Positions 29,876 through 39,651 of a stretch of DNA of 64,000 nt are shown here, one piece after another; position 1 is the first letter of the stretch; the number at the start of each line of letters is the position of its first letter. A program made the translations under genes and the position numbers. The notes below the pieces were generated by a model. The model had not been told where the DNA came from, did not search any database, and saw only the letters and a list, made by a program, of their open reading frames with translations. The DNA comes from Nigrospora sphaerica (Eukaryota; Ascomycota; Sordariomycetes; Amphisphaeriales; Apiosporaceae): contig JAGVVL010000021.1 of NCBI GenBank assembly GCA_018287875.1, positions 620,001 through 684,000 on the forward strand, written 5' to 3'.

Positions 29876-31013
29876 ATTGCCAGTCTTTTCGCATCCTGCA
29901 GACTCCTACCAAAACCGCAATGCAATCAGTCGGTTCGGAAATTAGCATTTAATTTCCCGCATTGCAATCAGATCGCGCAAAGGACATTGACCTGGGCCTT
30001 ACGGAACGTGCAAGAATGGAGTTCTTGCAAGTTCGCGAACTTGCGTCATTGCCCTTCTGCTCAATGGAAAATTTGGAATGTTGGATACTTCGAACCTAGG
30101 ACGCTCTCCACCTATTGCTTCCATTAGTATATAGAAGATATTCCTGCCATCACGCCGCCAGCGAATGTGCCTGTGCGTTTCCCAGCCAAAGGCTTGAAGC
30201 TCACCCATCACCACTACACATTCCCTCCACACTCGCTCGATCACCCGAGGACACCACTGCACGGACTGCCTGGGAAGACACGCCAATCTCCAAGCCTCGT
30301 TATCCAAGCCCGGCTCGTTCCCTGCTGTGCAGCACTTGCCTTCATTAAAGATTCTAGCAAAAATGCTATGACTGGATGACGGCCTGGCTCCTGACGTGCT
30401 GTTAGATACGATTCCTCATACTACTACTGCTTTAAACCCATACGTGTGTGCGCGTGCGGCCGCCACATTCGGGGCTAATTTTCTACCGATAGGAAATAAA
30501 CGGCTTTAAATATGAGTTATTGCATTACATTGTGCTGTTGTTGTTAGGCCTTGTCATCCTCGACGGGCCAATCAACACGGACCTTAATCAACACAAGCAG
30601 TACCATGATCAACAACACATCCATGGCATTAAGTTGAGTTGGTTGGTAGAGCTCGTGTGAGAAACTCTACGTCGGGGATGGAGTTATATGTCGTTTTGCC
30701 AATTCAAGATGGGTAGCATAGTCCAGACAGGACAGGACGAAACATTAATGTTTAAAACAACCTCTACGGACTATCTAGATATCTCCATTCCTTCCAGTCC
30801 CAGGTCTATGCATAATTACAGTTATCTTTAGCTTGCCATAGGTTCTCTTGTTTTCTCGTCTCCAGCCATGTTAGAATATCGGTAGTACTAACGGAAAGAT
30901 TCAATCTATCAAACCTACAAAAGGGGCTATTTTACATGCTGGGACTCGTCCATCGAACTGGTACGTTCTAGCCTTTTTTGGATGAGACTCAACTACGGGA
31001 ACCCACTTCCAGA
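29876..31013. other. Intergenic, nothing recognised
   Basis: No domain-bearing frame, repeat or RNA gene identified between the BTB gene and the pogo element. Confidence 0.35.
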
Positions 31014-31015
31014 TA

Positions 31016-31057
31016 AGTTAGCACCCCACTGAACGGGCCACCCCCTGTATGGGCCAC
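31016..31057 (+). repeat. Terminal inverted repeat (left) of the 31016-32942 element
   Basis: Begins AGTTAGCACCCCACTG and holds two GGGCCAC motifs; pairs imperfectly with 32901-32942. Confidence 0.85.
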
Positions 31058-31123
31058 GTCACTAGAATATCAACACCACTCTATTCACTATGGTGTTTTG
31101 CAGCCACCATGAGGCCTCTATAG

Positions 31124-32776
31124 CTAAAACTGAACGCGTATCTCTTCCTCGACATGCTCTATCTCCTCGTCTTGGTCTGGTTCAATTTGGGGCGATTCCG
31201 ACCGTCTATTTAGCTGGCGGCGCATAGAGCGCCGCGGGCGCTGAGACTCAGCCTCGTCCTGCAGCTGATCCTTAGCTTGTTGGATGTCTGCTATATCAAC
31301 GAAGGCTTGCTGGGCCCTAGGGAGAACTCTGCGCTGTTTTCGAGGTCTCTGTCTCTCTAATGCAGCCTTCAATTGCTCCTGGCTATGCTGCAGTCCCACG
31401 ATAGTGGCGTTGAGAGTGTCAAGGGCCTTCTGGACCTGACGGCTCATGCGGCGGACCCCGGCAGTCTGCGGTAGACCATCCTCTGCCAACACAGATGTCT
31501 CCAATTCCCTTAGGTCCTTGCTGTTCTTGGGAGTCTGGAGATGGTTTTCTGAAGCCTGGAGGGCTCTGTCTGGTGTTTTCGGCCGGTCTGGTGCGTCTGC
31601 GGTTATAGCATCGGCCTGCATAGCTAGCCTGCTATTAAGCGCCTTAGATCGGTCTCTTGGATAGATGCCAGTTGACTCCCAGCCCCGAAGGATTTTCTCC
31701 TTCGTGAGGGCTTCACTCCGAGCCCGTTTCCAGGCCGCCACGAACTCTGGTTTGCCGGCAACTGTGGCCATCATAGAATAGCAAGTGGCACGTAGGATAG
31801 ACCGGAACCGCCGCTTTAGCACTGAGAAAGGGCCGACGTCAAGTGGTTGGAGAATCTGTGAGCAGTGCGCCGGAAGGAAATTCAACCAGACCTTCGATTG
31901 GAGGCACTCTAAAAGGAAAGGCTCGTTGATGTGGCTGTTATGGCCGTCGATAATCAGATGGCGCCACTGTCGAGAATCCTGGGGCTTCGTCTGCGGAAGA
32001 AACACCTCACGTAGCCAACGTAGCGCTATCTCGTTACTTGACCAGCCGGAGCCGTTAGAGCCGAACTTCCACTGCTTGAGGTCGTCGTTGTTAAACATCT
32101 CGTCGTTAAACCACTGCTGTTGGACGTTTTTGCCGCCAAAGATAACTAAGGGGAAGAGGGCTCGGCTATCGCCAGACACACACTCCACAATAGTCACCCA
32201 ATCTCTGTTAAGGGGGTCGTTAATAAGGACCTCCTTAAGCTCAGAAGGTCCAATAACTAGAGGAGCGTCTCCGATACCGACCATCGTCCCTATCTCGTCG
32301 GCGTTATAAGTGTGAGCAGGAGGGATAGCCGACATAAGGGGGTCATCCAGCCGGTCGAAGAACTCAACGATATTGACGGAACATGCAGCGTTAGCACGTC
32401 TCCAGTCATACCGTACGCTTCGTAGAGTCTTCAACTCTGGATGTCTCCGCAGGAATCTCCGGACCCAGTGTGTTCCGAGGGTCTGAGGGCCCCCTGAAGC
32501 TTGGGATAGCCTCATGGCGAACAGACGGAACCTTAAGTGTGGAGGAGCATAGCCTAGCTTGGTCTGTAACTTGACCCAGCGCACTAAAAAGCGCTCAGTG
32601 GTTGGGGATAGGTTCTGACGCTTCTGAGAGGCCTCACGGCGCGAAACACCGCCGTCCATATGGCGCTGTAGGGTGGTTCTGGATACTCCATGTCTGATGG
32701 CCGCGGCTCGCACAGATAGGCCATTTCGGTGGGCTCTAGCGGCTGCACGCAGCTTCTTTTCGTGGTCGGACAACAT
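31124..32776 (-). CDS. pogo/Fot transposase, intact
   Basis: 550 codons from ATG 32776 with no internal stop. Helix-turn-helix of psq type at residues ~8-40 (SVRAAAIRHGVSRTTLQRHM), CENP-B-like DNA-binding region ~55-120, catalytic D160 (YNADEIG), D277 (IIDGHNSH) and D313 (LQPLDVGPF), a DD35D triad. The C-terminal 150 residues are coiled coil and strongly charged, with a basic RPRKQRR patch (possible nuclear signal) and an acidic end. It cuts the element out of DNA and reinserts it at TA. It is about as long as the family norm and lies between matching inverted repeats. Confidence 0.93.
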   Translation of the reverse strand: MLSDHEKKLRAAARAHRNGLSVRAAAIRHGVSRTTLQRHMDGGVSRREASQKRQNLSPTTERFLVRWVKLQTKLGYAPPHLRFRLFAMRLSQASGGPQTLGTHWVRRFLRRHPELKTLRSVRYDWRRANAACSVNIVEFFDRLDDPLMSAIPPAHTYNADEIGTMVGIGDAPLVIGPSELKEVLINDPLNRDWVTIVECVSGDSRALFPLVIFGGKNVQQQWFNDEMFNNDDLKQWKFGSNGSGWSSNEIALRWLREVFLPQTKPQDSRQWRHLIIDGHNSHINEPFLLECLQSKVWLNFLPAHCSQILQPLDVGPFSVLKRRFRSILRATCYSMMATVAGKPEFVAAWKRARSEALTKEKILRGWESTGIYPRDRSKALNSRLAMQADAITADAPDRPKTPDRALQASENHLQTPKNSKDLRELETSVLAEDGLPQTAGVRRMSRQVQKALDTLNATIVGLQHSQEQLKAALERQRPRKQRRVLPRAQQAFVDIADIQQAKDQLQDEAESQRPRRSMRRQLNRRSESPQIEPDQDEEIEHVEEEIRVQF

Positions 32777-32900
32777 GTTATAAGATGCGCAATTGAAAGA
32801 GGAGTAGAATGGTATATTCTATTCATTTTTACGAGCGCTGGTTACCGTGCTATTTATTAGTGACTGTGTTGGGGTTGTTGAGGTTGGTGATACTTTTTAG

Positions 32901-32942
32901 GTGGCCCATTAAGGGGGTGGCCCGAGCAGTGGTGGTCCAACT
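32901..32942 (-). repeat. Terminal inverted repeat (right) of the 31016-32942 element
   Basis: Inverted partner of 31016-31057; abuts TA at 32943-32944. Confidence 0.85.
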
Positions 32943-32944
32943 TA

Positions 32945-33517
32945 CCCGCCATATCCTCGTTCATACTGCTTGGAGCTTGAACCTGCTGGCTGACCACATC
33001 TATCCATTGATAAATACCAAACCACTGAAGGATGTGGCCCCCCAGCGCAAGCGTTTGCGCCTCCTGCACCCGGAAGACGCAGTGGATTGTGCTAAAAGGA
33101 AAGAAAACGGTCTGCACCGGCTTTAATATCCAGTAGCGTCATTGTTGTCCTGGCTCGTAGTGCTCGGTGTCATCCATCCACGTCGTACGCAGTTCTTTAG
33201 TGGGACGAGACATCCATGCGAAGCCGAATAAGCCTTCCTGGATGGTGATCCATAGCGAGGCCATGGCTGTCCATGTGTGGGGCTGTACAGTGTCCTCCTT
33301 CAGACAGGAGGGCCCAATTTTCAAGGTCTCTCTATTCAGCCCACTCTTCTTCACGTGCCACAGTCCTCTCGGCCCTATTTCTGTTCAAAACTTTGTCGCG
33401 TATCCGAGTCATAAGCTGGCAGTTCCGTCCCGTGAAAAAGTCGGGCAGCGTGGAAGGCAATGGGCAGCTACAGTCCAGTACATTCCATGGGTCGTCTGAC
33501 TTCGTTGGGGAGAGAAA
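32945..33517. other. Intergenic, possible remains of the HET gene 3' part
   Basis: The minus strand would carry the rest of a normal HET protein, but no recognisable continuation is present. I see no other feature. Confidence 0.3.
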
Positions 33518-34132
33518 TCACTCCTGGACTTGTAGTATAGTCCGGAACTTGTACGAGCACTCGTCAGCTCTGCGAGAGGGTATCTGGAAAGAGACCTTCT
33601 GATCGTGATCTTTGATCCATTCGAAGAACTCGACGATGGGCCTCGCTGGGGGCGTCGATTGGAAGTGCTGCTGCCGCTCCGTCATCATAAACAGTTCCTG
33701 GAGCGTCCAGCCGCGCGAAAACCACCGGCTGTTCCGAAAAGCCGCCGTCCACGACGCATCCGATAGCTTCTCCACCCCGCTTCCGGCGCCTACGGAGACA
33801 TCGGCCAGATCAATATAGCATTGCGCAGCGTTCTGGTACCAGCGGAACATCGAGTTGATCGCTTCGGTTAACTCGGCGCTGCTCGATTTGTCGATGCAGC
33901 ACGTATCGACCCAAAAATACTGCAGGCCATCCGAGGCAGCCTGCGCGCCGCAGAACGTGAGTTTCCGGTACCCCGCCTTGTGCTGACCGGTGTGCTGCTG
34001 GACGTCCTGGAAAGTGACCTCTTCATCGTCGTCGGCCCACGTGTGCGACAGAATAGCATACGGGGGAATGTTGTCGACCAGGTCCTTCGTCAGGCTGAAG
34101 CGCCCGCCATGCTCTATCTGTAGAAGATGCAT
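33518..34132 (-). CDS. HET-domain protein, C-terminally short
   Basis: Heterokaryon-incompatibility (HET, PF06985-type) protein of 204 codons from ATG 34132. All the classical blocks are present: YAILSHTWADDDEEVTF, QYFWVDTCCIDKSSSAEL and SRWFSRGWTLQELF. HET proteins trigger a cell-death response after fusion of genetically different hyphae and are often found in arrays of fast-evolving fungal immunity genes. Most are 500-800 residues; here the frame ends about 60 residues after the last HET block, so it is either a short member or truncated. A shadow frame (33752-33564) also looks protein-like, hinting at a frameshift near 33740. No intron is needed within the domain. Confidence 0.82.
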   Translation of the reverse strand: MHLLQIEHGGRFSLTKDLVDNIPPYAILSHTWADDDEEVTFQDVQQHTGQHKAGYRKLTFCGAQAASDGLQYFWVDTCCIDKSSSAELTEAINSMFRWYQNAAQCYIDLADVSVGAGSGVEKLSDASWTAAFRNSRWFSRGWTLQELFMMTERQQHFQSTPPARPIVEFFEWIKDHDQKVSFQIPSRRADECSYKFRTILQVQE

Positions 34133-35893
34133 CGAAACTTAAGGCATTTGGCATAGGTGAAAGACGATCCGGGGTCAGATTCGGGACGACAGCTTAAACA
34201 AAGACAAAGTCGTTCAGGCGATGGTGGGCTGCGCTCTTGCCATCGCCCTGCTAGTGTAGCGCTTTGCATGCGTCTTGGCGGGTTGTGGTTGATCGGTTGA
34301 TCCACCTCGCGTCTGTTGGTTTTCAGCTAAGACGTCCCGTCCTGCCGCCCTCACACCCGCTGCTGTGCCTCATGGCCGCAGTGAACCGTCTAGTAGGCTC
34401 GCCGTGGTCGATCGCGTGCTGCGTTGCATCGTTTCCAGGCGTAAAGTGACCAGCACGGTGAATGCGGTGTGGGAATGCGGGGCCGGTCGTAGACGGGACC
34501 AATTCCCCCAACGCGCACGTGGTCATCCGCGCATGTTCGTTGGCAATGCGAGTATAGTCCACCGCATCAGCCGAGCCCTCGACACGCCACTGCTCTACAT
34601 TATGCGAGCAAGAGCCACTTACCCTCGAAGTATCATGCCGTTTGTATATCAATTGGTACCTAAAAGCCCTCTGCTCTGGATTCGCCTACGATGACAGACG
34701 GTGCCGCTTCGGAATTACCGAGGGATGGGATCGCGAAGCCTAGAGACGGCGTCCGCCCCCCGGCCCGCCTCGTAAGGCACCGCTCCCGCGCCACAAGACA
34801 TCCCAGCCTGCCCAGGGCATCCATCCGCCCTTCGGAAGCTACCGGGGCGCGTTCAAACCGCATGAGGAGACGGGACGAACGGCCATAAGCGACTCCTGCC
34901 AAGCGCAATGCATCTGCTCCTACCCTAAAGGGCCATTGGGTGGCAGGACGGACTAGTGCCAGCGTAGTCATGCCCTAGTTGCTGCTTCAGCCCACGGCTA
35001 CTGTGAGCGGGTGAGCTCCCGCTCTGTTGGCTCCGAGGACGGCTGCAGCGACGGAAGCAAAGGCAGGCACGGGCTAGCTTAACGTGTGAAGTTGTAAGCA
35101 CAGAGAAGTAGCGACAGACCGAGGCCCGGGCCAACTCTACGGCCGTCGGAAAGGCACGCTTCTGCTTATTCAGGGTATTTCTTCGTGCGGCGTAGTATCG
35201 ATACGGAATGCAGCGGCGGCTCCTTGTTCCCCGCTTCCCTACGGCACGGCGTCGCGGCTGACGATCCGTTTAGTGCCATCGTCGGCGCGAGGTAAGCTTT
35301 TGCATCGCGCGGCCTCGGACCCCGCCTGCCCCCACGCCTCGCTTTCTCTTGCCCGTTCGGCCGTCTTGCTTGACAACATCGCTACGCTTGCACGCACCAT
35401 TTCTCGGCCTGCGGCTCGTGGCGATCGAAGTACCTTGCGCGCGACGTACGTTCGTAGCTAGGGATGGCCTAAGGGACGCCCCACCGACCCGGCGAGCCAG
35501 TAGCTCCACTAACGCTGTGCCGGAGGCCGCAGCCTAGGATCCACTGGCACTGAGCACAGCGAACAACCCCATTGTCCCGTGCCTCTCTGTTCCGTGGAAA
35601 GGAATCGGACAGTCTGCCTGCGGCACCGGCACCTTCATCCTTATCTTGACACTTCGACGACCCAAGGACTCGCAGCCCGGGCTGCCGTATCTGTTCTCTG
35701 GTGCCGATTGAACCCTACGAAACAAGCCGCATGCGGTCGAAATCAAATACCATATGTTCTCCTTCACCCGAAAGCGGGCCCCGACTATTCTGGTAACGTA
35801 CCCCACATGCGAGTGCCACACCCAAGCGAATGCCACACCGCTCCAGCTAGACGCGTCTACCTCATTACAACACGTATTTCCCAACAACACACC
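34133..35893. other. Intergenic, GC-rich in its right half
   Basis: Numerous short frames on both strands from base composition, none with a domain. Bases ~34690-35540 are markedly GC-rich. The right end is the presumed 5' region of the degenerate DDE copy. Confidence 0.35.
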
Positions 35894-37086
35894 ATGCGAC
35901 GAAAGAGTGACGAGAACAACATAATCCTAGCCTGCCAGGCTATGGAAAAAGATCCCAAGCTAAGCGCTAGGGCCGCCGCAGCGGTATATAATGTTGATTT
36001 CAGTACACTTTGTCGCCGGCGGCGCGGTCAATCGTCACGACAAGATTCTAGGACTAACTCACGAAAACTTACGGATCTAGAAGAAAGGACGATAGTGTAA
36101 TACGTCCTTGACCTCGATGCACGCGTATTCCCCCCCAGGCTTGTTAGGGTGGAAGCAATGGCAAATCAGCTACTACGCGACCGTGACGCGCCACCAGTCG
36201 GAAAGAACTGGACGTCAAACTTCGTAAAGCGACAACCACAGCTCCAGACGCGTTTCTTTCGCAAGTAAGATTACAAGAGAGCCCAATGCGAAGATCCAGA
36301 CGCGTTAAACGCGTGGTTTCGGCTTATACGGAACATCGTCGCCAAGTATGGCGTGCACGACGCCGATGTTTACAATTTCGACGAGACTGGTTTCATGATG
36401 GGTATTATCTCCACCGGCATGGTGGTGACCAACTCTGGAAAATGCAAAAGACCTAAAGCCGTTCAGCAAGGGAACCGAGAATGGGTCACGGTTATCCAAG
36501 GCGTCAATTCCCAGGGCTGGGCGATCCCGCCATACATCATTGTCGCTGGCAAATTCCACCTCGCTTCGTGGTACGAAGACAGCCAACTACCGAAGGATTG
36601 GCGCATCGCGGTAAGCGATAACGGCTGGACGACAAATGAGAGAGGCCTAGAATGGATTCAGCACTTCGACCAGCATACCAGAGGGCGTACGAAAGGGATT
36701 TATTATCTTCTTATTCTCGACGGCCACGAGAGTCATCATTCAACCGAGTTCGAACTCTACTGCCAGGAAAATAAGATCATCACCTTATGCATGCCTGCTC
36801 ACTCATCCCATCTCCTTCAGCCACTCGATGTCGGTTGCTTTGGCCCGCTAAAGAAAGCCTACGGTCGGCAGATCGAGGTTTTAATGCGGAGGCATGTCAC
36901 CTATATAACGAAGGCCGATTTCTTTCCGGTCTTCTATAGGGCATTCGAGGACGCCTTTACGACTCAAAACATACAAGGGGTTTCCGCGGGGCTGGACTTG
37001 TCCTTATGGACCTAGAAAGCGTGATCGCAAAGCTGGATGTGAAGCTGCGTACGCCAACACTGCCCGAGTCGATCCCGGAGCTGCCC
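35894..37086 (+). pseudogene. Degenerate pogo-like DDE transposase (relative of 608-2268)
   Basis: Starts at ATG 35894 with an intact helix-turn-helix region (LSARAAAAVYNVDFSTLCRRRRG). It is broken by TAA at about 36098-36100 and TAA at about 36266-36268, then open from 36305 with YNFDETGFMMG, LILDGHESH and LLQPLDVGCF (DD35D). Near 36976 the frame shifts by one base, and the protein-like reading (GLVLMDLESVIAKLDVKL) ends at 37089, where the split pogo relic begins. It shares about 60-65% of residues with the first family but has lost the C-terminal zinc knuckle. Stop codons here are not simple C-to-T changes, so it is older decay. Confidence 0.82.
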
Positions 37087-37088
37087 TA

Positions 37089-37548
37089 AGTTAGGTGACC
37101 CCCATTTGGCCACCCCCCACTTTTGGCCACCCTTAGCTTAACCGCATCAAAATCAATCTTATTACTTCAATCGACTACACATTCTTATTTTATAAGAACC
37201 ATGATACAAGAACCAGCCTCACTTAGGCTTTCGCTATCGCTCTCTTCATATAGACCACTTTTGGCCTCTCCAGCCGCTAACTGGGCCTGGTAAATATCTT
37301 CGATGTTCGCGAACTTTGAATTTGGGCTCAAATCCACCTTCTTCCTTTTCCTTAGTCTCATGGTCTCAATTCTAGCTTCGAGGGCTTGAATTTGTCTTTA
37401 AGCAGTAGCTAATTGGACATTCTTCTCATCAAAGGCCTTTTGGATCTTCCGGAAGAGTAGTCGTTGTGTGGTTGAGTGTTCCGCTAGCTGGTTCGAAAGC
37501 TGCACTTGGTCCTTGAAGTCCGATGTCTTCTTTGTAGTAGACCAAACT
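37089..37548 (-). pseudogene. pogo transposase C-terminal fragment
   Basis: Reads on the minus strand as the coiled-coil/acidic tail seen at 4570-4934 (IQKAFDEKNVQLATA region). It has a TAA where the better copy has CAA, and several other C-to-T or G-to-A differences. It keeps CGA where the 3171-5035 element has the stop TGA. Non-functional. Confidence 0.82.
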
Positions 37549-37553
37549 ATTAT

Positions 37554-37854
37554 TGAGACCGGGCCAGGGCGCTTATGTCAGCCTTGATCAAGGGTGTACG
37601 CATATATAGGTCAGCCTCCGAAGCGTAGTTCTTGTGGGAGACACCATGGCGTTTTTCCCATCTTTCACTTCAACCACTACGCCTAGGCGCAGCTTCTCAC
37701 ACTCATTTCTGTATCTATTTTGAACCTCTTTTGCTGTCCTACATTAAGGACTGCCTTGATCAACAGTATCCTCACCTCTGCTTTACTTTTGGGATCGACC
37801 TCACGACCGTGTCTTTCCACCAGACTCCCTACAGTTCGGGGTTTCTTGGTTCCA
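37554..37854 (+). repeat. gypsy 5' LTR
   Basis: 301 bp, identical by eye to 45147-45447. Includes the 12-bp palindrome CCTTGATCAAGG at 37583-37594 and a TATATA near 37604. Confidence 0.95.
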
Positions 37855-37904
37855 TGGCTCCCCCCCACAGGCTTGAACTGTGAACCTCCTGATTAACAGT
37901 CAGA
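37855..37904 (+). other. gypsy primer-binding site: complement of a tRNA-Asn(GUU) 3' half
   Basis: The bases after the LTR are the reverse complement of a tRNA from CCA back to the anticodon stem: TGG (37855-37857), discriminator, 7-base acceptor strand (37859-37865), T stem CACAG (37866-37870), T loop GCTTGAA (37871-37877), T stem CTGTG (37878-37882), 5-base variable loop, anticodon stem CCTGA (37888-37892), loop TTAACAG (37893-37899, anticodon GUU) and stem TCAGA (37900-37904). All arm lengths are canonical and both stems pair. Ordinary sites are 12-18 bases; this one spans 50. Confidence 0.85.
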
Positions 37905-38622
37905 AGCTGCTGAGGACGGATGGCGAAGACTAACTGAACAGATTGAACGTAAGAACTTGAAGAAGCATGAGACACAGCTGGAAGGCGGGAAGGATGAGTA
38001 CCCCTAGCAGAACTGAACAGATTGCCCCCTGCTTTGAACTGAGACGCCGCGAGGCGGTGAGAACCATTAATCAGATGACACACAACACGATGCCTAAGAA
38101 GAACGAGAGATATCGGGCTAATATCGGCATCCGAAGAAAGACTCCAACATGGAAGCAACGAGAACTTACGCCAGTTATGGCTGACATGACTAGCAAACTG
38201 ACCTGCCTAATATGGCAACTTGCAGAGAGACTAACGGAAATCGCCGTATTGCTTATAACACTTTTGGTCATGATGACCTCACAAACCCTCCGGTCACTTC
38301 AAGGGCTAACGCGAGTACGGCTGACGGTTATGACAGAAACGGAAGAAGCTGACGATAAGCAAACGGATCAAGGGATTCCGGTATGCGGATGCAGACATCT
38401 GGGGCCAGCCAGGAAGCACGTCGCACACCGGTATCCCAAGACCCGACCGGTCGCTCTAAGACGACTATATGAGAGTCCCCGCCAACGGCGGAAAGACAGC
38501 GTCAGCACCAGATCCAGCAGACAAGCTTCTGATCAAGAGATTGCACACAGCACTGCACCTCAGAAACCTTTCCCCTTAGTACCCTCGAGCAAGCAACCAG
38601 TTGTCCCTCCAGACCAATTGCC
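37905..38622 (+). other. gypsy leader and broken start of gag
   Basis: Coding signal is mixed. An ATG at 38176 begins MADMTSKLT, and a second frame from about 38233 looks protein-like (NGNRRIAYNTFGHDDLTNPP), but stops and frame changes prevent a single reading. The frame that enters the capsid domain opens only after a TAG at 38618-38620. Two or more apparent indels, or a spliced leader, are needed. Confidence 0.5.
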
Positions 38623-39651
38623 TAGCTGTTACCCGATCTCAGAGATGTCGGCGACCTCCCCGTTGATAACAAGAGTCCTCTGGGTACCCCTGATCAAGGG
38701 AATCCACCTCTTCGTCTTTCAGATTTGAGACTCCTTCCTGATCCAGGGCACTATCCGTACCTGAAATTCGATGGCAACAACATCACGGCCTTCCTGGAAG
38801 ACTGGGAGATGCACGCTCGGCGGTTCCGTTTCTCTGAGACCGACAAGATGGCCGAGTTGATGGCCTACTGCACTGGTCAAGGGACGATCTCTCAGGTCCA
38901 CCTAGCAGTCAAGGAATGCACCACATGGCCGGAGTTTAAGCAGCGCCTCCTTTCTGACTTCAAGATGGGAGACCTTTTGCACCAGCTCCCGCTAAGTGCA
39001 AAGCTGTCGGAGCTCGAATCTGGACCCAAGTTGTCAGACCATCAGGAGGTATACAACTACCTTGTCGAGCATAAGCAAGTTGTCAATGCTTTGAAGACTG
39101 CGTCCGCAGCGCAAGGAAGTGCTATTAAGCCGACTCGTGAAGGCCTAATTAAGCGTTTGCACCCGGATATCCAGCATATGCTATTCAGGAAGAACCGATT
39201 CGCTGGGTATGAGGAGACCTTCAAGGACATCTCGGACTGGTTGATCGAGGAACGCATGTTCAGCAACACACTCGACGCTGATGCTGCTAAGATGCGCGCT
39301 GCAAAGATGACGCCAGATAAGAAGAGCTCTAAGCTGAAGGACAAGACTGAAAGAGCGCCTGAGGACGACATGCGCGCCGAAGCCAGAATGATCGACGAGG
39401 CGATTGACGAGATGACCAAGAAGTTCGAAGGCCTTGGAGTCAACCGGATCCAAGCTATGATCGACGAGAGACTGAAGCAGCTGTGGCCCCCCACTTGCGA
39501 GACGGCCAGCAGAACTATCCCCTTGTCAGCAGCATTCAGACGAAGGAGGTGTCAGCTGGGTTCGTTGATCGAGACTCCTTCCGACGCGGACCATCTGGAT
39601 CAGGGTTTTCCTCCTACGGAAGAGGTGGTCGAGGGGCAGAGGCTCCTATGA
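38623..39651 (+). CDS. gypsy Gag capsid region
   Basis: Frame open from 38623. It enters the retrotransposon Gag domain at LRLLPDPGHYPYLKFDGNNI and continues FLEDWEMHARRFRFSETDKM and EFKQRLLSDFKMGDLL, the typical pattern of fungal gypsy capsids, then a long helical region to about 39480. The protein-like frame then shifts, at a run of six C (39485-39490), into one reading APHLRDGQQNYPL, so residues past that point up to 39651 are probably read-through. Gag builds the particle that encloses the element RNA. Confidence 0.82.

Larger units (their letters stand above)
31016..32942 (-). mobile_element. pogo/Fot-type DNA transposon with unbroken transposase, third family
   Basis: Element of 1927 bp between TA dinucleotides at 31014-31015 and 32943-32944. 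The inverted repeats of about 42 bp (31016-31057, 32901-32942) start AGTT and share CGGGCCACCCCC and ATGGGCCAC, with roughly eight mismatches. It encodes a full-length 550-residue transposase. The repeat subunit GGGCCAC occurs twice in each end. Of the DNA transposons here it has the best chance of being functional. Confidence 0.92.

Noticed and set aside
34690..35540. Genes in the GC-rich stretch
   Set aside because: Overlapping frames on all strands with no domain and arginine/proline-rich composition indicate base composition only.
37855..37904. A tRNA-Asn gene
   Set aside because: Only the 3' half is present, without D arm or 5' acceptor strand, and it abuts an LTR exactly where a primer site belongs.
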